From Flavivirga amylovorans (GTDB taxonomy: Bacteria > Bacteroidota > Bacteroidia > Flavobacteriales > Flavobacteriaceae), in NCBI RefSeq assembly GCF_030540875.1, contig NZ_JAUOEM010000004.1, positions 124,001 through 188,000 on the forward strand: DNA of 64,000 bases, read 5' to 3'. The notes beneath the pieces are model-generated. The model was not told the DNA's origin, did not search any database, and saw nothing but the letters and a program-made list of their open reading frames with translations. Of this stretch, positions 1 to 9,917 are shown piece by piece (position 1 is the stretch's first letter; every line of letters begins with the position of its first letter). The position numbers and the translations under genes were made by a program.

Positions 1-740
1 TTTGTTTCATCAATATCTTGAAAAATACCACGCACACCAATGATTTTTTTCTTGTCATTAAATACAGGTTTTCCCTTAACTTTTGCCCAGAATTCGCGAT
101 TGTTTTTGGTAAGCATTTTTATTTCTGTATTAAATGATTCTCCATTAATATAACACATTACAAAAAGTTTTTTAACTAGCTCAAAAGATTCTTTTGGGTA
201 ATATGAAACGGATTTATTTATAGAAGGTATATAATCTTCAGGATATTCTAAGATTCTTCTTGTTTGCTGATCCCAATAACTTTTTCGTTTTATTAAATCC
301 ACATACCAACTACCTGTTGATGTCATCTCAGCAGTTTCTTTATAATAAAACTGACTCTTTTTTACCTTTTTATTGGTTTTATATTTCCGTTTATTAAAAA
401 AGAGAAACTTTGAATTTGCTTTATTGTTGTTAAAATTAATGTCATCGTGATTTGTTGTGCAAACAAACTCTTTATATTTTCCATTTTTAGACTCAATTAG
501 CATGCTCTGTCTAAAGTCCAAATTACTTTTAATAAAACTAAAATAATTATTTCTAAATTGATTGCTGTCGTCTTTATGAATAAGATTACTTAAAAAGAAT
601 TCTAAACTAATTTTTTTATTTTTTGTAGAGTACCCAAGATCGGATAAAAAAACTTTAGAACAATAAATGTTATTATTCTTCAACTCCAAATAACCAATAT
701 TATTATCAATTGGTTTTGGGGGCATTTTAATTTGTACCAT
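1..740 (-). CDS. PAS-domain sensor protein, C-terminus beyond window
   Basis: An open frame runs from an ATG at 740 leftward to base 1 without a stop, giving at least 246 residues; the rest lies outside the window. Two PAS-like modules can be seen. The first is near residues 15-95 (GYLELKNNNIYCSKVFLSDLGY), and the second near 135-246 ends in a PAC-type segment (IIGVRGIFQDIDET). There is no signal peptide or membrane segment in the visible part. PAS repeats of this kind usually precede a histidine kinase or a GGDEF/LuxR output domain, but the output domain is not visible. It is oriented away from the next gene's 3' end, with a 159-base gap, and is probably its own transcription unit. Confidence 0.75.
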   Translation of the reverse strand, partial: MVQIKMPPKPIDNNIGYLELKNNNIYCSKVFLSDLGYSTKNKKISLEFFLSNLIHKDDSNQFRNNYFSFIKSNLDFRQSMLIESKNGKYKEFVCTTNHDDINFNNNKANSKFLFFNKRKYKTNKKVKKSQFYYKETAEMTSTGSWYVDLIKRKSYWDQQTRRILEYPEDYIPSINKSVSYYPKESFELVKKLFVMCYINGESFNTEIKMLTKNNREFWAKVKGKPVFNDKKKIIGVRGIFQDIDET

Positions 741-899
741 GGTGTTAGAGAGACAGGTTTTAATTTTTTAATGAAGTAAACATAACATTAATTTAACAAA
801 TAAACGATAAAAAATGCATTTAATCGATAAAAGTGATCATTTAAACGAATTATCCGACAAATGTAGTTGCTGTTTTATGGGCTGGTTAAGACTAATGTG

Positions 900-1874
900 T
901 TAATCTTTAAGTTTGACGCTTATATGGAAAAGCGCATCACCTTGATACACAATAGGGGCTTCATTTACATTTATTATATAACCAGTGTTATCTGCCTTTA
1001 CAAAGTAATTAAACTTGCCATATGGATCTGTAATATTACCTAAAATATCGCCTTTCAGTACTTTAGAACTTATCTCTGCGGATGCCTTAAACATACCTGA
1101 ATATTTGGCACGTTTCCATTTGCTTTCATTTATAAAGATGCAATCTTTTTTAGGGGTTGAAACCTTAAATTTAGATCTGAGCATGTTTAAATGGTTTAAA
1201 ACACGTTTAGCACCATTAACGCCAGAATTAGTTATTAAATCATCTATGTGAAAAGACTTTCCGCCTTCAAAAAGAAGCATGGGCTTTTTTAACTTAACAC
1301 ACGTATGTCTAAAAGATTTGTTTAAATTTTTAGAATATAATACAAATGGAGCCCCAAATATTTCAGCTAGCTTATTAAGATGTTTGTCATTTTCTGCAAT
1401 ACGAATTTGTGGAGCATTAAATCTACCAGAACCTCCTGTATGAAAATCCATAATATAATCTACGTGAGGTACAATGTCGTGTATAAGTTTGTGAGCAACT
1501 CTGCTTGCTAAAGATCCATTTGAACTTCCAGGAAAAACACGATTTAAATCACGTCCATCAGGAAACTCTCGTTTTAAATTTATAAAACCAAAAATATTTA
1601 TAACAGGCATGCAAATAATAGTACCACATTTTGGTTTGTTGATGCCTTTAGCAATAAGTTGTCTAACAATTTCGACACCATTAACTTCGTCGCCATGTAT
1701 ACCAGCAGTAAACAATACTACGGGGCCTGGTTTTTTAGAGCGTTCAATAATTACGGGAACATTTACAGGTGTGGATGTGTGTAAATTAGCAACATCAAAA
1801 TTTGCTTCTATACGTTCTCCAGGGTTTATAGATGTACCAAGAATAGTTAATATGTCTTTTTGATTATCAGTCAT
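900..1874 (-). CDS. Succinylglutamate desuccinylase/aspartoacylase-family zinc deacylase
   Basis: This 324-aa protein belongs to the M14-like AstE/aspartoacylase family. The zinc motif GIHGDEVNG near residue 60 supplies His and Glu, and DFHTGG near residue 145 supplies the second His. A C-terminal beta-rich segment with the signature of the family (GDILGNITDPYG) follows. Such enzymes hydrolyse N-acyl amino acids. It lies 9 bases downstream of the rimK-like gene on the same strand, so the two are very probably one operon. In many Bacteroidota and gammaproteobacteria this deacylase travels with a RimK-type ligase, which suggests a linked role in adding or trimming glutamyl or amino-acid tails rather than arginine catabolism. 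The exact substrate is unknown. Confidence 0.85.
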   Translation of the reverse strand: MTDNQKDILTILGTSINPGERIEANFDVANLHTSTPVNVPVIIERSKKPGPVVLFTAGIHGDEVNGVEIVRQLIAKGINKPKCGTIICMPVINIFGFINLKREFPDGRDLNRVFPGSSNGSLASRVAHKLIHDIVPHVDYIMDFHTGGSGRFNAPQIRIAENDKHLNKLAEIFGAPFVLYSKNLNKSFRHTCVKLKKPMLLFEGGKSFHIDDLITNSGVNGAKRVLNHLNMLRSKFKVSTPKKDCIFINESKWKRAKYSGMFKASAEISSKVLKGDILGNITDPYGKFNYFVKADNTGYIINVNEAPIVYQGDALFHISVKLKD

Positions 1875-1883
1875 TAATTTGGT

Positions 1884-2762
1884 TTAACTGTGTCTGTTTC
1901 TTTCTATATAAGTAATGATGCTTTTAGCAATGTTTTTGCCAGTACCGGTTTCGATACCTTCCAAGCCTGGAGTTGAGTTTACTTCTAAAAGCAGCGGCCC
2001 TCTTGTAGATTGTAGCATATCTACACCACAGACAGGAAGTTTTAATACTCTGGATGCTTTCATGGCAACTTTTAATTCGGCTTCATTCAGTTTTATAACT
2101 TCGGCGCTACCACCTCTGTGTAAGTTCGAACGAAATTCACCTTCTTTGCCTTGCCTTTTTATAGCGCCTATTACTTGCCCATCTACAACTAAAGCTCTTA
2201 AATCGGCACCTTTAGCTTCAGATATATATTCTTGTACCAGAGCTCTTGCTTGCAATCCATTAAAAGCTTCTAAAACAGACTCAGCAGCATTTTTAGTCTC
2301 GGCCAATACAACACCTAGCCCCTGAGTTCCTTCAAGAAGTTTAATGATAACCGGAGTCCCTCCAACGTGTGAAATTACTTTTTCAACATCTCTAGAATAA
2401 TTAGTAAATACTGTTTTTGGCATACCAATTCCAGCTTTAGAAAGCCTTTGGAAGCTTCTTAGTTTATCTCTAGACCTTATAATAGCATCTGATGTGACAG
2501 AAGTAAATACATTCATCATTTCAAATTGTCTTACAACTGCACAGCCAAAAAATGTTGTAGAAGCTCCAATTCGAGGAATAATAGCATCTACATAATCTAA
2601 ATAACGATCTTTATAATAAATGGTAGGTTTTTCTTTTTCAATAATAAGATCACATTTTAAGGGATCTATAACCTCCATAATATGTCCGCGTTTTTCTCCT
2701 TCTTGAACTAAACGCTCAGTGGAATATAAAAGAGGATTTCTAGATAGAATAACTACATTCAT
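1884..2762 (-). CDS. rimK: RimK-family ATP-grasp ligase
   Basis: This 292-aa protein has the full RimK length (about 300 aa) and architecture. A short N-terminal pre-ATP-grasp domain (residues 1-95) is followed by the ATP-grasp fold. The glycine-rich loop is [14 protein letters not shown] near 145-160, and the metal/ATP site is [14 protein letters not shown] near 265-280. The conserved RSNLHRGG segment near 212 is typical of RimK. Known RimK adds glutamates to the C-terminus of ribosomal protein S6; paralogues make gamma-glutamyl or beta-citrylglutamate bonds. The downstream deacylase suggests a writer/eraser pair. The gene starts at the ATG at 2762, and no competing start is needed. Confidence 0.88.
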   Translation of the reverse strand: MNVVILSRNPLLYSTERLVQEGEKRGHIMEVIDPLKCDLIIEKEKPTIYYKDRYLDYVDAIIPRIGASTTFFGCAVVRQFEMMNVFTSVTSDAIIRSRDKLRSFQRLSKAGIGMPKTVFTNYSRDVEKVISHVGGTPVIIKLLEGTQGLGVVLAETKNAAESVLEAFNGLQARALVQEYISEAKGADLRALVVDGQVIGAIKRQGKEGEFRSNLHRGGSAEVIKLNEAELKVAMKASRVLKLPVCGVDMLQSTRGPLLLEVNSTPGLEGIETGTGKNIAKSIITYIERNRHS

Positions 2763-2982
2763 TATGTTTTAAATAAAAAGTAACATGTTTGCGTTTACAA
2801 AAAATAACCTGTCTAAAAATACAGGAAATTTCACGTAAATTGCAAAGAATTACTCATTGAACGCGTTTTAAATTTTTTCTATAGATGTGAAATTTGCATT
2901 TTACGCCCTAATTTGATTGTTTTTTATTTGATTTTGAATAAAATATCATCTCCCTTTCTTTATAATAAAAAATTAAAATAAT

Positions 2983-2990
2983 TACCTTTG
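2983..2990 (+). promoter_or_regulatory. Bacteroidota -7 box (TAnnTTTG) for uvrC
   Basis: TACCTTTG matches the Bacteroidota -7 consensus exactly and ends 6 bases before the uvrC ATG. A clear -33 TTG is not seen. If used, the transcript would start at or next to the start codon (leaderless). Confidence 0.5.
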
Positions 2991-2996
2991 AATTAG

Positions 2997-4790
2997 ATGA
3001 ATACCCTGGATTTAGATATACAATTAAAGACCTTGCCAAACCAACCTGGAGTTTATCAGTATTATGATAAAGAAGGAACCATTTTATATGTTGGTAAAGC
3101 TAAAAACTTAAAGAAAAGAGTTAGCTCGTATTTTACAAAAACCCATGATAATGGTAAAACCAGAGTGCTTGTAAAAAAGATTGCGAGTATAAAACATATT
3201 GTAGTAGAAACAGAAACGGATGCTTTGTTGTTAGAAAACAATCTAATTAAGAAACACATGCCCCGTTATAATGTGATGTTAAAAGACGACAAATCTTATC
3301 CTTGGATTTGTATAAAAAAAGAACGTTTTCCTAGAGTGTTTTCAACACGTCGTGTCTTTAAGGACGGGAGCGAGTATTTTGGTCCTTATACTAGTATGAA
3401 AACGGTTTCAACATTATTAGATTTAATAAAAGGTTTATATCCTTTAAGAACATGTAATTACCATTTGTCTCAAGATAAAATAGAAGCAGATAAATATAAA
3501 GTATGTTTAGAATATCATTTAGGAAATTGTAAAGGCGCTTGCGAGGGATTAGAAACAGAACAAGAATATCATGATAATGTAAAAGCTATCAAAGAGATTT
3601 TAAAAGGGAATTTTAAAGACTCATTGACTCAGTTTAAAGTGCAAATGAAATATTTTGCGGAAGCCATGCAGTTTGAAGAAGCCCAAAAAATAAAGGAAAA
3701 AGTAGAAATATTAGAAAATTACCAAGCAAGATCCACCATAGTAAATCCAAAAATTAGCAATGTAGACGTATTCTCTATTATGAGTGACGAAAGTTATGGT
3801 TATGTTAATTTTTTACAACTCTCATACGGATCTATCATTCGATCACATACCTTAGAGGTAAAAAAGAAATTAGACGAAACAGATTTACAACTTTTAGAAT
3901 TAGCTATCATTGAAATCAGACAGCGTTTCAACTCTAATTCAAAAGAAGTTTATGTGCCTTTTAAAGTGGATTTAGGTAAAGATATTAAAGTAAGTGTCCC
4001 AAAGTTAGGAGATAAAAAGCATATTTTGGATTTATCGCTCCGAAACGCCAAATACTATAGGATGGAGCGTTTTAAGCAAGATAAAATTGTAGACCCCGAT
4101 AGACATGCCAATAGAATTATGGCGCAGATGAAAGCCGATTTGAGACTCTCTGGAGAACCAAGACATATTGAATGTTTTGATAATTCTAATATTCAAGGAA
4201 CAAATCCAGTGGCTGCATGTGTGGTTTTTAAAAACGGAAAACCTAGTAAAAAAGAGTATCGCCATTTTAATATTAAAACTGTTGTGGGCCCTGACGATTT
4301 TGCTTCTATGGAAGAAGTTGTTTACAGGCGGTATAAACGTCTGGTTGAAGAAAAGCAACCCTTGCCACAGCTTATAATTATTGACGGAGGTAAGGGGCAA
4401 TTATCTTCAGCATTAAAAAGCCTGGACGCATTAAATTTAAGAGGTAAAATAGCTATCATAGGAATTGCAAAACGTTTAGAAGAATTATTTTATCCAAATG
4501 ACCCTATTCCTTTGTACCTAGATAAGAAAAGTGAAACGTTAAAGATTATACAACAATTACGAAATGAAGCACACCGTTTTGGAATCGAACATCATAGAAA
4601 TAAACGTAGTAAAAGCGCGTTAAATACAGAGCTGGAAACTATTTCGGGGATAGGAGATAAAACAGTCGTAGAACTATTAAAACATTTTAAATCTGCTAAG
4701 CGGGTAGCGAATGCAAAATTAGATGAGTTGGAAGCTGTAGTAGGTGTTTCAAGAGCTGAAAAGGTTTATAATTATTATCATAATAAATGA
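2997..4790 (+). CDS. uvrC: Excinuclease ABC subunit C
   Basis: UvrC is the dual-incision endonuclease of nucleotide excision repair, acting with UvrA and UvrB. The 597-aa length is normal. The N-terminal GIY-YIG nuclease (PGVYQYYDKEGTILYVGKAK, residues 18-37) makes the 3' cut. A UVR motif that contacts UvrB lies near 205-240, and the RNase H-like nuclease (HIECFDNSNIQGTNPVA, IIDGGKGQL) occupies about 380-500. The C-terminal helix-hairpin-helix (ISGIGDKTVVELLKHF) is present. The stop overlaps the next gene's start by ATGA, so the two are translationally coupled. The start at 2997 is supported by the -7 box just upstream and by alignment of the GIY domain. Confidence 0.97.
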   Translation: MNTLDLDIQLKTLPNQPGVYQYYDKEGTILYVGKAKNLKKRVSSYFTKTHDNGKTRVLVKKIASIKHIVVETETDALLLENNLIKKHMPRYNVMLKDDKSYPWICIKKERFPRVFSTRRVFKDGSEYFGPYTSMKTVSTLLDLIKGLYPLRTCNYHLSQDKIEADKYKVCLEYHLGNCKGACEGLETEQEYHDNVKAIKEILKGNFKDSLTQFKVQMKYFAEAMQFEEAQKIKEKVEILENYQARSTIVNPKISNVDVFSIMSDESYGYVNFLQLSYGSIIRSHTLEVKKKLDETDLQLLELAIIEIRQRFNSNSKEVYVPFKVDLGKDIKVSVPKLGDKKHILDLSLRNAKYYRMERFKQDKIVDPDRHANRIMAQMKADLRLSGEPRHIECFDNSNIQGTNPVAACVVFKNGKPSKKEYRHFNIKTVVGPDDFASMEEVVYRRYKRLVEEKQPLPQLIIIDGGKGQLSSALKSLDALNLRGKIAIIGIAKRLEELFYPNDPIPLYLDKKSETLKIIQQLRNEAHRFGIEHHRNKRSKSALNTELETISGIGDKTVVELLKHFKSAKRVANAKLDELEAVVGVSRAEKVYNYYHNK

Positions 4791-7021
4791 AGTACGTTTT
4801 AGCATTCATATCGGTTTTCATTTGTTTTGAAGGGTTTTCTCAAGATGTAAAAAATGATGATGTTAAAGTAGGATTGGTACTAAGTGGTGGTGGCGCAAAA
4901 GGACTAGCTCATATAGGGGCTCTTAAAGTTATTGATAGTTTAGGAGTGAAAATTGATTATGTTGCTGGTACAAGCATGGGGGCTATTATTGGAGCATTGT
5001 ATGCATCAGGCTACTCAGGAAACCAACTGGATTCTATTTTTAAAGAAATCAATTTTGACAATATTATAAATGATAATTTACCAAGAGGATCCAAAGCATT
5101 TTATGAACGTGATAATGATGAAAAATATGCAATAAAACTTCCTTTCAATGGTTTTAAGATTTCATTACCATCAGCACTTTCTAGAGGGCATAACACATAC
5201 AGCTTACTTTCAAGATTAACATTACATGTTAGTGAAATAAAAAACTTTAACGAGTTGCCCATTCCATTTTTTTGTGTTGCTACTAATATTGAAACAGGAC
5301 AAGCCGTTATACTAGATAAAGGGAATTTAGCCCAATCTGCTATGGCTAGCGGCGCATTGCCTTCAATATTTCAACCAGTCGTTATTAATGATCAAATCCT
5401 TACGGATGGCGGTGTAGTAAATAACTATCCAATTGATGAATTGAGAGCTAAAGGAATGGATGTTATTATTGGAGTAGACGTTCAAGATGGATTAGCTGGT
5501 CGTGAAGAATTAATTTCTGCACCAGACGTCTTACTTCAGATTAACAATTTTAGGACTATTAAAGATATGAAAGTAAAGATCCCTAAAACGGATATTTACA
5601 TTAAGCCGGATATTGAAAACTTTAACGTGGTATCTTTTAATGAAGGTTTTGAAATTATAGAAAAAGGTAGACTAGCCGCCATAAATAAAGCCGAAGCTTT
5701 ACAGACTTTAATAAAAGAGAACCAAAAGAAAAGCATCACCTCGAAAATAAAAATAGAAGCACAGGATAGTATTATAATTAACAAGGCTTCTTTTGCAGGG
5801 AAGGATCGCTATACGAGAGCTTACATTATGGGTAAATTAAAGTTGAAACCTAATAAAAAAGTAAGTTATGAAGACTTTAATAAGGGTGTAAATAGTTTAG
5901 TAGCAACAAATAACTTTGAAACATTTCAGTATGAGTTTAGAAAATCGAAAGAAAAAGAAGGCTACGATTTATTTGCAACGATAATAGAAACTAAAAACAC
6001 AGCTTTTATTAAAGCAGGTGTTCATTATGATGATTTGTATAAAAGTGCGCTGTTAATAAATCTAACTAAAAATAATTTACTGTTTGATAGTGATGTAGCC
6101 TCATTAGATCTGATTTTAGGAGACAATGTTAGATATAATTTTGAATATTTAATTGATAAAGGTTTTTATTGGAGTATCGGATTAAAATCCAGATATCAGC
6201 AGTTTCATAAAAATATAAGTGCCCAGTTGCTACTTGAAGATGATCAAATTGTTGGTACGGGATTGAATAAAATAGATGCCGAATTACAAGATCAAACCAA
6301 TCAGATTTATGTGCAAACATTGTTTAGAAAAGATTTTGCGCTAAGTCTAGGGGCAGAACACAAGCGTTTAGAAGTGAAATCTCAAACAATCATGTCAAAT
6401 GATAGAGATGATGAATTCCTATTTGAAAACACCGATTATTTGAGTGTCTTTGGGAATTTAAAGTTAGACACTTATGACAATAAATATTTTCCAAAAAAAG
6501 GATATTATTTTAATGGTGATGTACATCTATACCTTCATGCATCAAGATTTAACGAGAACTTTGAAAGATTCTCTATAGCTAGAGCAGACATCGGTTATGC
6601 TTTTAGCGTTTCGGATAAATTGGCATTCAATTTCCAGTCTAATGGAGGGTTTAAATTAGGCGATAAATCTACTCAAGCGTTAGATTTTGCATTGGGCGGT
6701 TATGGTAATAATTTAATAAATAATTTTGTGCCGTTTTTAGGGTATGATTTTCTTTCGATTACAGGAAATAGTTATGTGAAAGCATCAGCTATTGCGGATT
6801 ATGAGATTTTTAAAAATCATCACATTACCTTAGAAGGAAACTGGGCCAACGTAGATGATGATATATTTGAAACTGGGGAATGGTTTTCATTTTCAGATTA
6901 TAATGGCTATGCATTAGGATATTCTATAGATACCTTTGTCGGCCCCATTCAAGGGAAGTTTAGTTATTCTCCCGAACAGAAAAAAAGTATCTGGTTTTTC
7001 AATATAGGTTTCTGGTTTTAA
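4787..7021 (+). CDS. Patatin-like phospholipase with BamA-type barrel
   Basis: This 744-aa protein has a signal peptide (MKYVLAFISVFICFEGFSQ) followed by a patatin domain at about residues 25-310. It shows the oxyanion loop GGGAKGLAHIG, the nucleophile motif GTSMG and the catalytic Asp motif DGGVVNNYP, so the Ser-Asp dyad is intact. Residues about 320-400 look like a POTRA-type domain. The remaining ~340 residues are a BamA/Omp85-type beta-barrel ending in a terminal aromatic strand (IWFFNIGFWF). The domain order matches the PlpD-type autotransporter class (type Vd), here in its common Bacteroidota form. The lipase domain is probably exposed or secreted through its own barrel. It is coupled to uvrC by overlap, but a functional link is not obvious. 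Confidence 0.9.
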   Translation: MKYVLAFISVFICFEGFSQDVKNDDVKVGLVLSGGGAKGLAHIGALKVIDSLGVKIDYVAGTSMGAIIGALYASGYSGNQLDSIFKEINFDNIINDNLPRGSKAFYERDNDEKYAIKLPFNGFKISLPSALSRGHNTYSLLSRLTLHVSEIKNFNELPIPFFCVATNIETGQAVILDKGNLAQSAMASGALPSIFQPVVINDQILTDGGVVNNYPIDELRAKGMDVIIGVDVQDGLAGREELISAPDVLLQINNFRTIKDMKVKIPKTDIYIKPDIENFNVVSFNEGFEIIEKGRLAAINKAEALQTLIKENQKKSITSKIKIEAQDSIIINKASFAGKDRYTRAYIMGKLKLKPNKKVSYEDFNKGVNSLVATNNFETFQYEFRKSKEKEGYDLFATIIETKNTAFIKAGVHYDDLYKSALLINLTKNNLLFDSDVASLDLILGDNVRYNFEYLIDKGFYWSIGLKSRYQQFHKNISAQLLLEDDQIVGTGLNKIDAELQDQTNQIYVQTLFRKDFALSLGAEHKRLEVKSQTIMSNDRDDEFLFENTDYLSVFGNLKLDTYDNKYFPKKGYYFNGDVHLYLHASRFNENFERFSIARADIGYAFSVSDKLAFNFQSNGGFKLGDKSTQALDFALGGYGNNLINNFVPFLGYDFLSITGNSYVKASAIADYEIFKNHHITLEGNWANVDDDIFETGEWFSFSDYNGYALGYSIDTFVGPIQGKFSYSPEQKKSIWFFNIGFWF

Positions 7022-7030
7022 TAAACCGTT

Positions 7031-7060
7031 TTGACATTCCCACGAAGGAGGGAATCTTTT
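7031..7060. repeat. Short palindromic intergenic repeat
   Basis: ATTCCC at 7036-7041 pairs with GGGAAT at 7050-7055 around a CGAAGGA loop. It is followed by TCTTTT, so it may act as a terminator for the patatin gene. The wording (GACATTCC...GGGAATC) resembles the dispersed GTCATT...AATGAC repeats elsewhere in this window. Confidence 0.5.
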
Positions 7061-7275
7061 AAAACAACAAGAGATATAATTAAAACTCCAAAAAAATCAC
7101 GATATTTGTAAGGTTATGCAAACTTTTTGGCAAGGACTTTTAGCATTCTTACACTATCTTATCAAGAGAAATCCTGAATAGGCAGGTTTTATTGTATCTT
7201 TAAATATATCATTTTAAAGTTTAGGACATTGAACCTATAAACTTTATAATTTTTTAATCTTTAATTTTAGAAACA

Positions 7276-8430
7276 ATGCCTTTTTATCATAAATTAGGAA
7301 ATATTCCGCGTAAACGTCACATACAATTTAGAAAGCCAGATGGCAGTTTGTATTACGAGCAGTTATTTGGTACTATTGGTTTTGATGGTATGTCCACCAA
7401 TAGTTATCACGAACAACGTCCCACACAAGTAAAAGAAATTAAGAATCAGTATAGCGTAGCACCAAAAATTGCTTTAAAAAATAATATCAAATCATATCGT
7501 TTAAAAGGCTTTCAGGTAAAGCCAGAACAAGACTTTTTACAAAGTAGAAAAACGATATTGGTAAATAGTGATTGCGCTATTATATTGGCAGCACCAAAAC
7601 ACTCTACAAACGATTATTTTTATAAAAATACAGATGCAGACGAACTTATTTTTATCCATAAAGGAACAGGGAAATTAAGAACCATGCTGGGTAATCTCGA
7701 TTTTAAATATGGAGATTATCTATTAGTGCCAAGAGGTGTTATTTATAAAATAGATTTCGAAACCAAGGATAATAGACTGTTTATAGTCGAGTCCCACAGA
7801 CCAATATATACGCCAAAGCGCTATAGAAATTGGTTCGGACAATTATTAGAACACTCACCATTTTGTGAGCGAGATATTCGCAGGCCTGAAGAGTTGGAAA
7901 CCTATAATGAATCTGGAGATTTTTTAATAAAAGTAAAAAAACAAGGAGATATTATAGAAATGGTTTACGCATCACACCCGTTTGATGTGGTCGGTTATGA
8001 TGGATATAATTATCCGTATGCCTTTTCAATTCACGACTTTGAACCTATAACAGGGCGTATTCATCAACCACCACCAGTACATCAAACTTTCGAAACCGAT
8101 GCCTTTGTGGTATGCAGTTTTGTTCCGCGTTTATACGATTATCATCCGCAGTCAATTCCAGCACCATATAATCACAGTAACATAGATAGTGATGAGGTAT
8201 TATATTATGTAGATGGTGATTTTATGAGTAGAAATGATATCGATGCAGGTCACATATCATTGCACCCAGCAGGAATCCCTCACGGGCCACACCCAGGAGC
8301 AGCAGAAAGAAGTATTGGTAAACAAAAAACCGATGAACTTGCTGTTATGGTAGATACATTTAAACCACTTATGGTTACAGAAGAGGCTATGAAAATTGCC
8401 GATGAAGATTATCATAAATCTTGGTTATAG
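7276..8430 (+). CDS. hmgA: Homogentisate 1,2-dioxygenase
   Basis: This enzyme opens the ring of homogentisate to maleylacetoacetate in tyrosine degradation. It has 384 aa, shorter than the ~440-aa human enzyme but usual for Bacteroidota. The cupin-fold iron site is visible: PYNHSNIDSDEVLYY supplies His and Glu, and HPAGIPHGPHPG supplies the third ligand near residue 335-345. The N-terminal GFDGMSTNSYH segment is also family-typical. The next gene makes homogentisate from 4-hydroxyphenylpyruvate, so the pair covers two consecutive steps. Maleylacetoacetate isomerase and fumarylacetoacetase are not in the window. Confidence 0.93.
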   Translation: MPFYHKLGNIPRKRHIQFRKPDGSLYYEQLFGTIGFDGMSTNSYHEQRPTQVKEIKNQYSVAPKIALKNNIKSYRLKGFQVKPEQDFLQSRKTILVNSDCAIILAAPKHSTNDYFYKNTDADELIFIHKGTGKLRTMLGNLDFKYGDYLLVPRGVIYKIDFETKDNRLFIVESHRPIYTPKRYRNWFGQLLEHSPFCERDIRRPEELETYNESGDFLIKVKKQGDIIEMVYASHPFDVVGYDGYNYPYAFSIHDFEPITGRIHQPPPVHQTFETDAFVVCSFVPRLYDYHPQSIPAPYNHSNIDSDEVLYYVDGDFMSRNDIDAGHISLHPAGIPHGPHPGAAERSIGKQKTDELAVMVDTFKPLMVTEEAMKIADEDYHKSWL

Positions 8431-8547
8431 CCCCTAAATCCCCAAAGGGGACTTTTATTAGTGTAAATAATATAAATGAAGTATAATTAAATACTTAAAA
8501 CCCGTCCAGTTTTGAGTTTCTCCCATTTGGGGAGATTAAGAGGGGCT
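8429..8547. repeat. Palindromic element with AGCCCCT ends
   Basis: The hmgA-hpd gap is filled by an element with inverted ends. AGCCCCTAAATCCCC at 8429-8443 is mirrored, with a short insertion, by GGGGAGATTAAGAGGGGCT at 8529-8547. An inner CCCCAAAGGGG hairpin is also present. Partial copies of the end (AGCCCCTAA) recur at about 35,656 and 54,182. It looks like a dispersed palindromic intergenic repeat. Confidence 0.65.
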
Positions 8548-8552
8548 TAATT

Positions 8553-9713
8553 ATGAGTAAAGACATAAAATCAGTAAACTACGGTTTAGAAAAAATATTT
8601 GAAGGTGCACAAGATTTCTTGCCGCTTTTAGGAACAGACTATGTAGAATTCTATGTAGGCAATGCAAAACAATCAGCACATTTTTATAAAACAGCATTTG
8701 GATTCCAATCTTATGCCTATAAAGGCTTAGAAACAGGATCTAGAGATTCTGTAAGTTATGTGCTTAAGCAAGATAAAATTCGTTTGATTTTAACAACACC
8801 GTTACATAGTACCTCACCAATAAATGACCATATTGTAAAACATGGTGACGGGGTAAAAGTCATAGCGCTGTGGGTTGAAGATGCAAGAAAAGCATACGAA
8901 GAAACCACAAGTAGAGGTGCAAAATCATATATGGAACCTGTTGTAGAAAAGGATGAACACGGTGAAGTTGTTAGAGCTGGAATATATACATATGGTGAAA
9001 CCGTACATATGTTTGTAGAACGTAAAAATTATAACGGGACATTTTTACCAGGTTTCAGGGAATGGAAATCAGATTACAATCCAGAACCATTAGGGCTTAA
9101 GTATATAGATCATATGGTAGGTAATGTAGGTTGGGGAGAAATGAATACATGGGTAAAATGGTATGAAGACGTTATGGGCTTTGAGAATTTCTTGTCCTTT
9201 GATGATAAGCAAATCCATACAGAATATTCAGCCTTAATGAGTAAAGTAATGAGTAATGGAAATGGACGAATAAAGTTTCCAATAAACGAACCTGCTGAAG
9301 GAAAGAAAAAATCACAAATAGAAGAATACCTTGATTTTTATGAAGGCCCAGGAGTTCAGCATATAGCCGTAGCAACCGATGATATCATTACTACGGTTTC
9401 TAGCTTAAGAACTAGAGGGATTGAGTTTTTATCCACGCCACCAGAAGAATATTATAAAGCAGTGCCAGGAAGGTTAGAAGAACATAGTCATGAATTGAGA
9501 GAAGATATCGAGACGTTAAAAAGCTTAGGGATCATGATTGATGCTGATGAGGAAGGCTATTTATTGCAAATTTTCACTAAACCAGTTGAAGACAGACCAA
9601 CATTATTTTTCGAGATTATTCAGCGTATGGGAGCTCGTGGTTTTGGAGCAGGAAATTTTAAAGCACTCTTCGAATCTATTGAAAGAGAGCAAGCCAATAG
9701 AGGTACATTGTAA
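8553..9713 (+). CDS. hpd: 4-hydroxyphenylpyruvate dioxygenase
   Basis: This enzyme converts 4-hydroxyphenylpyruvate to homogentisate. The 386-aa length is right for HPPD, with two vicinal-oxygen-chelate halves (about 20-165 and 185-360). The three iron ligands lie in the expected places: IDHMVGNV (His), VQHIAVATDDI (His) and LFFEIIQRMGARGFGAGNF (Glu, with the C-terminal gating helix region). It lies downstream of hmgA with a palindromic repeat between them, and both are followed by a strong terminator at 9741. The substrate is made from tyrosine by an aminotransferase not found here. Confidence 0.95.
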   Translation: MSKDIKSVNYGLEKIFEGAQDFLPLLGTDYVEFYVGNAKQSAHFYKTAFGFQSYAYKGLETGSRDSVSYVLKQDKIRLILTTPLHSTSPINDHIVKHGDGVKVIALWVEDARKAYEETTSRGAKSYMEPVVEKDEHGEVVRAGIYTYGETVHMFVERKNYNGTFLPGFREWKSDYNPEPLGLKYIDHMVGNVGWGEMNTWVKWYEDVMGFENFLSFDDKQIHTEYSALMSKVMSNGNGRIKFPINEPAEGKKKSQIEEYLDFYEGPGVQHIAVATDDIITTVSSLRTRGIEFLSTPPEEYYKAVPGRLEEHSHELREDIETLKSLGIMIDADEEGYLLQIFTKPVEDRPTLFFEIIQRMGARGFGAGNFKALFESIEREQANRGTL

Positions 9714-9740
9714 TATATATATATGTAAAATCTAGGTAAA

Positions 9741-9771
9741 AACTCCATCATTTATTTGTTGGAGTTTTTTT
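9741..9771 (+). terminator. Rho-independent terminator after hpd
   Basis: AACTCCA (9741-9747) pairs with TGGAGTT (9760-9766), followed by a run of T. It closes the hmgA-hpd unit. Confidence 0.85.
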
Positions 9772-9917
9772 GTTTATTGTAACAAATTAATGTTAAGCAC
9801 TTCTAATTAATAGTGGAGAGTCGAAAGAAATTTTTATTTTTGGAACAGTAATTGTAATTTCTAAACATATAGCAATAAAATGTACATTAAGAAGTTACAT
9901 TATCAAGACCCATACAA

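Noticed and set aside
7276-9713. Expectation of a full tyrosine degradation operon
   Set aside because: Only hmgA and hpd are present; no maleylacetoacetate isomerase or fumarylacetoacetase is found in the window.
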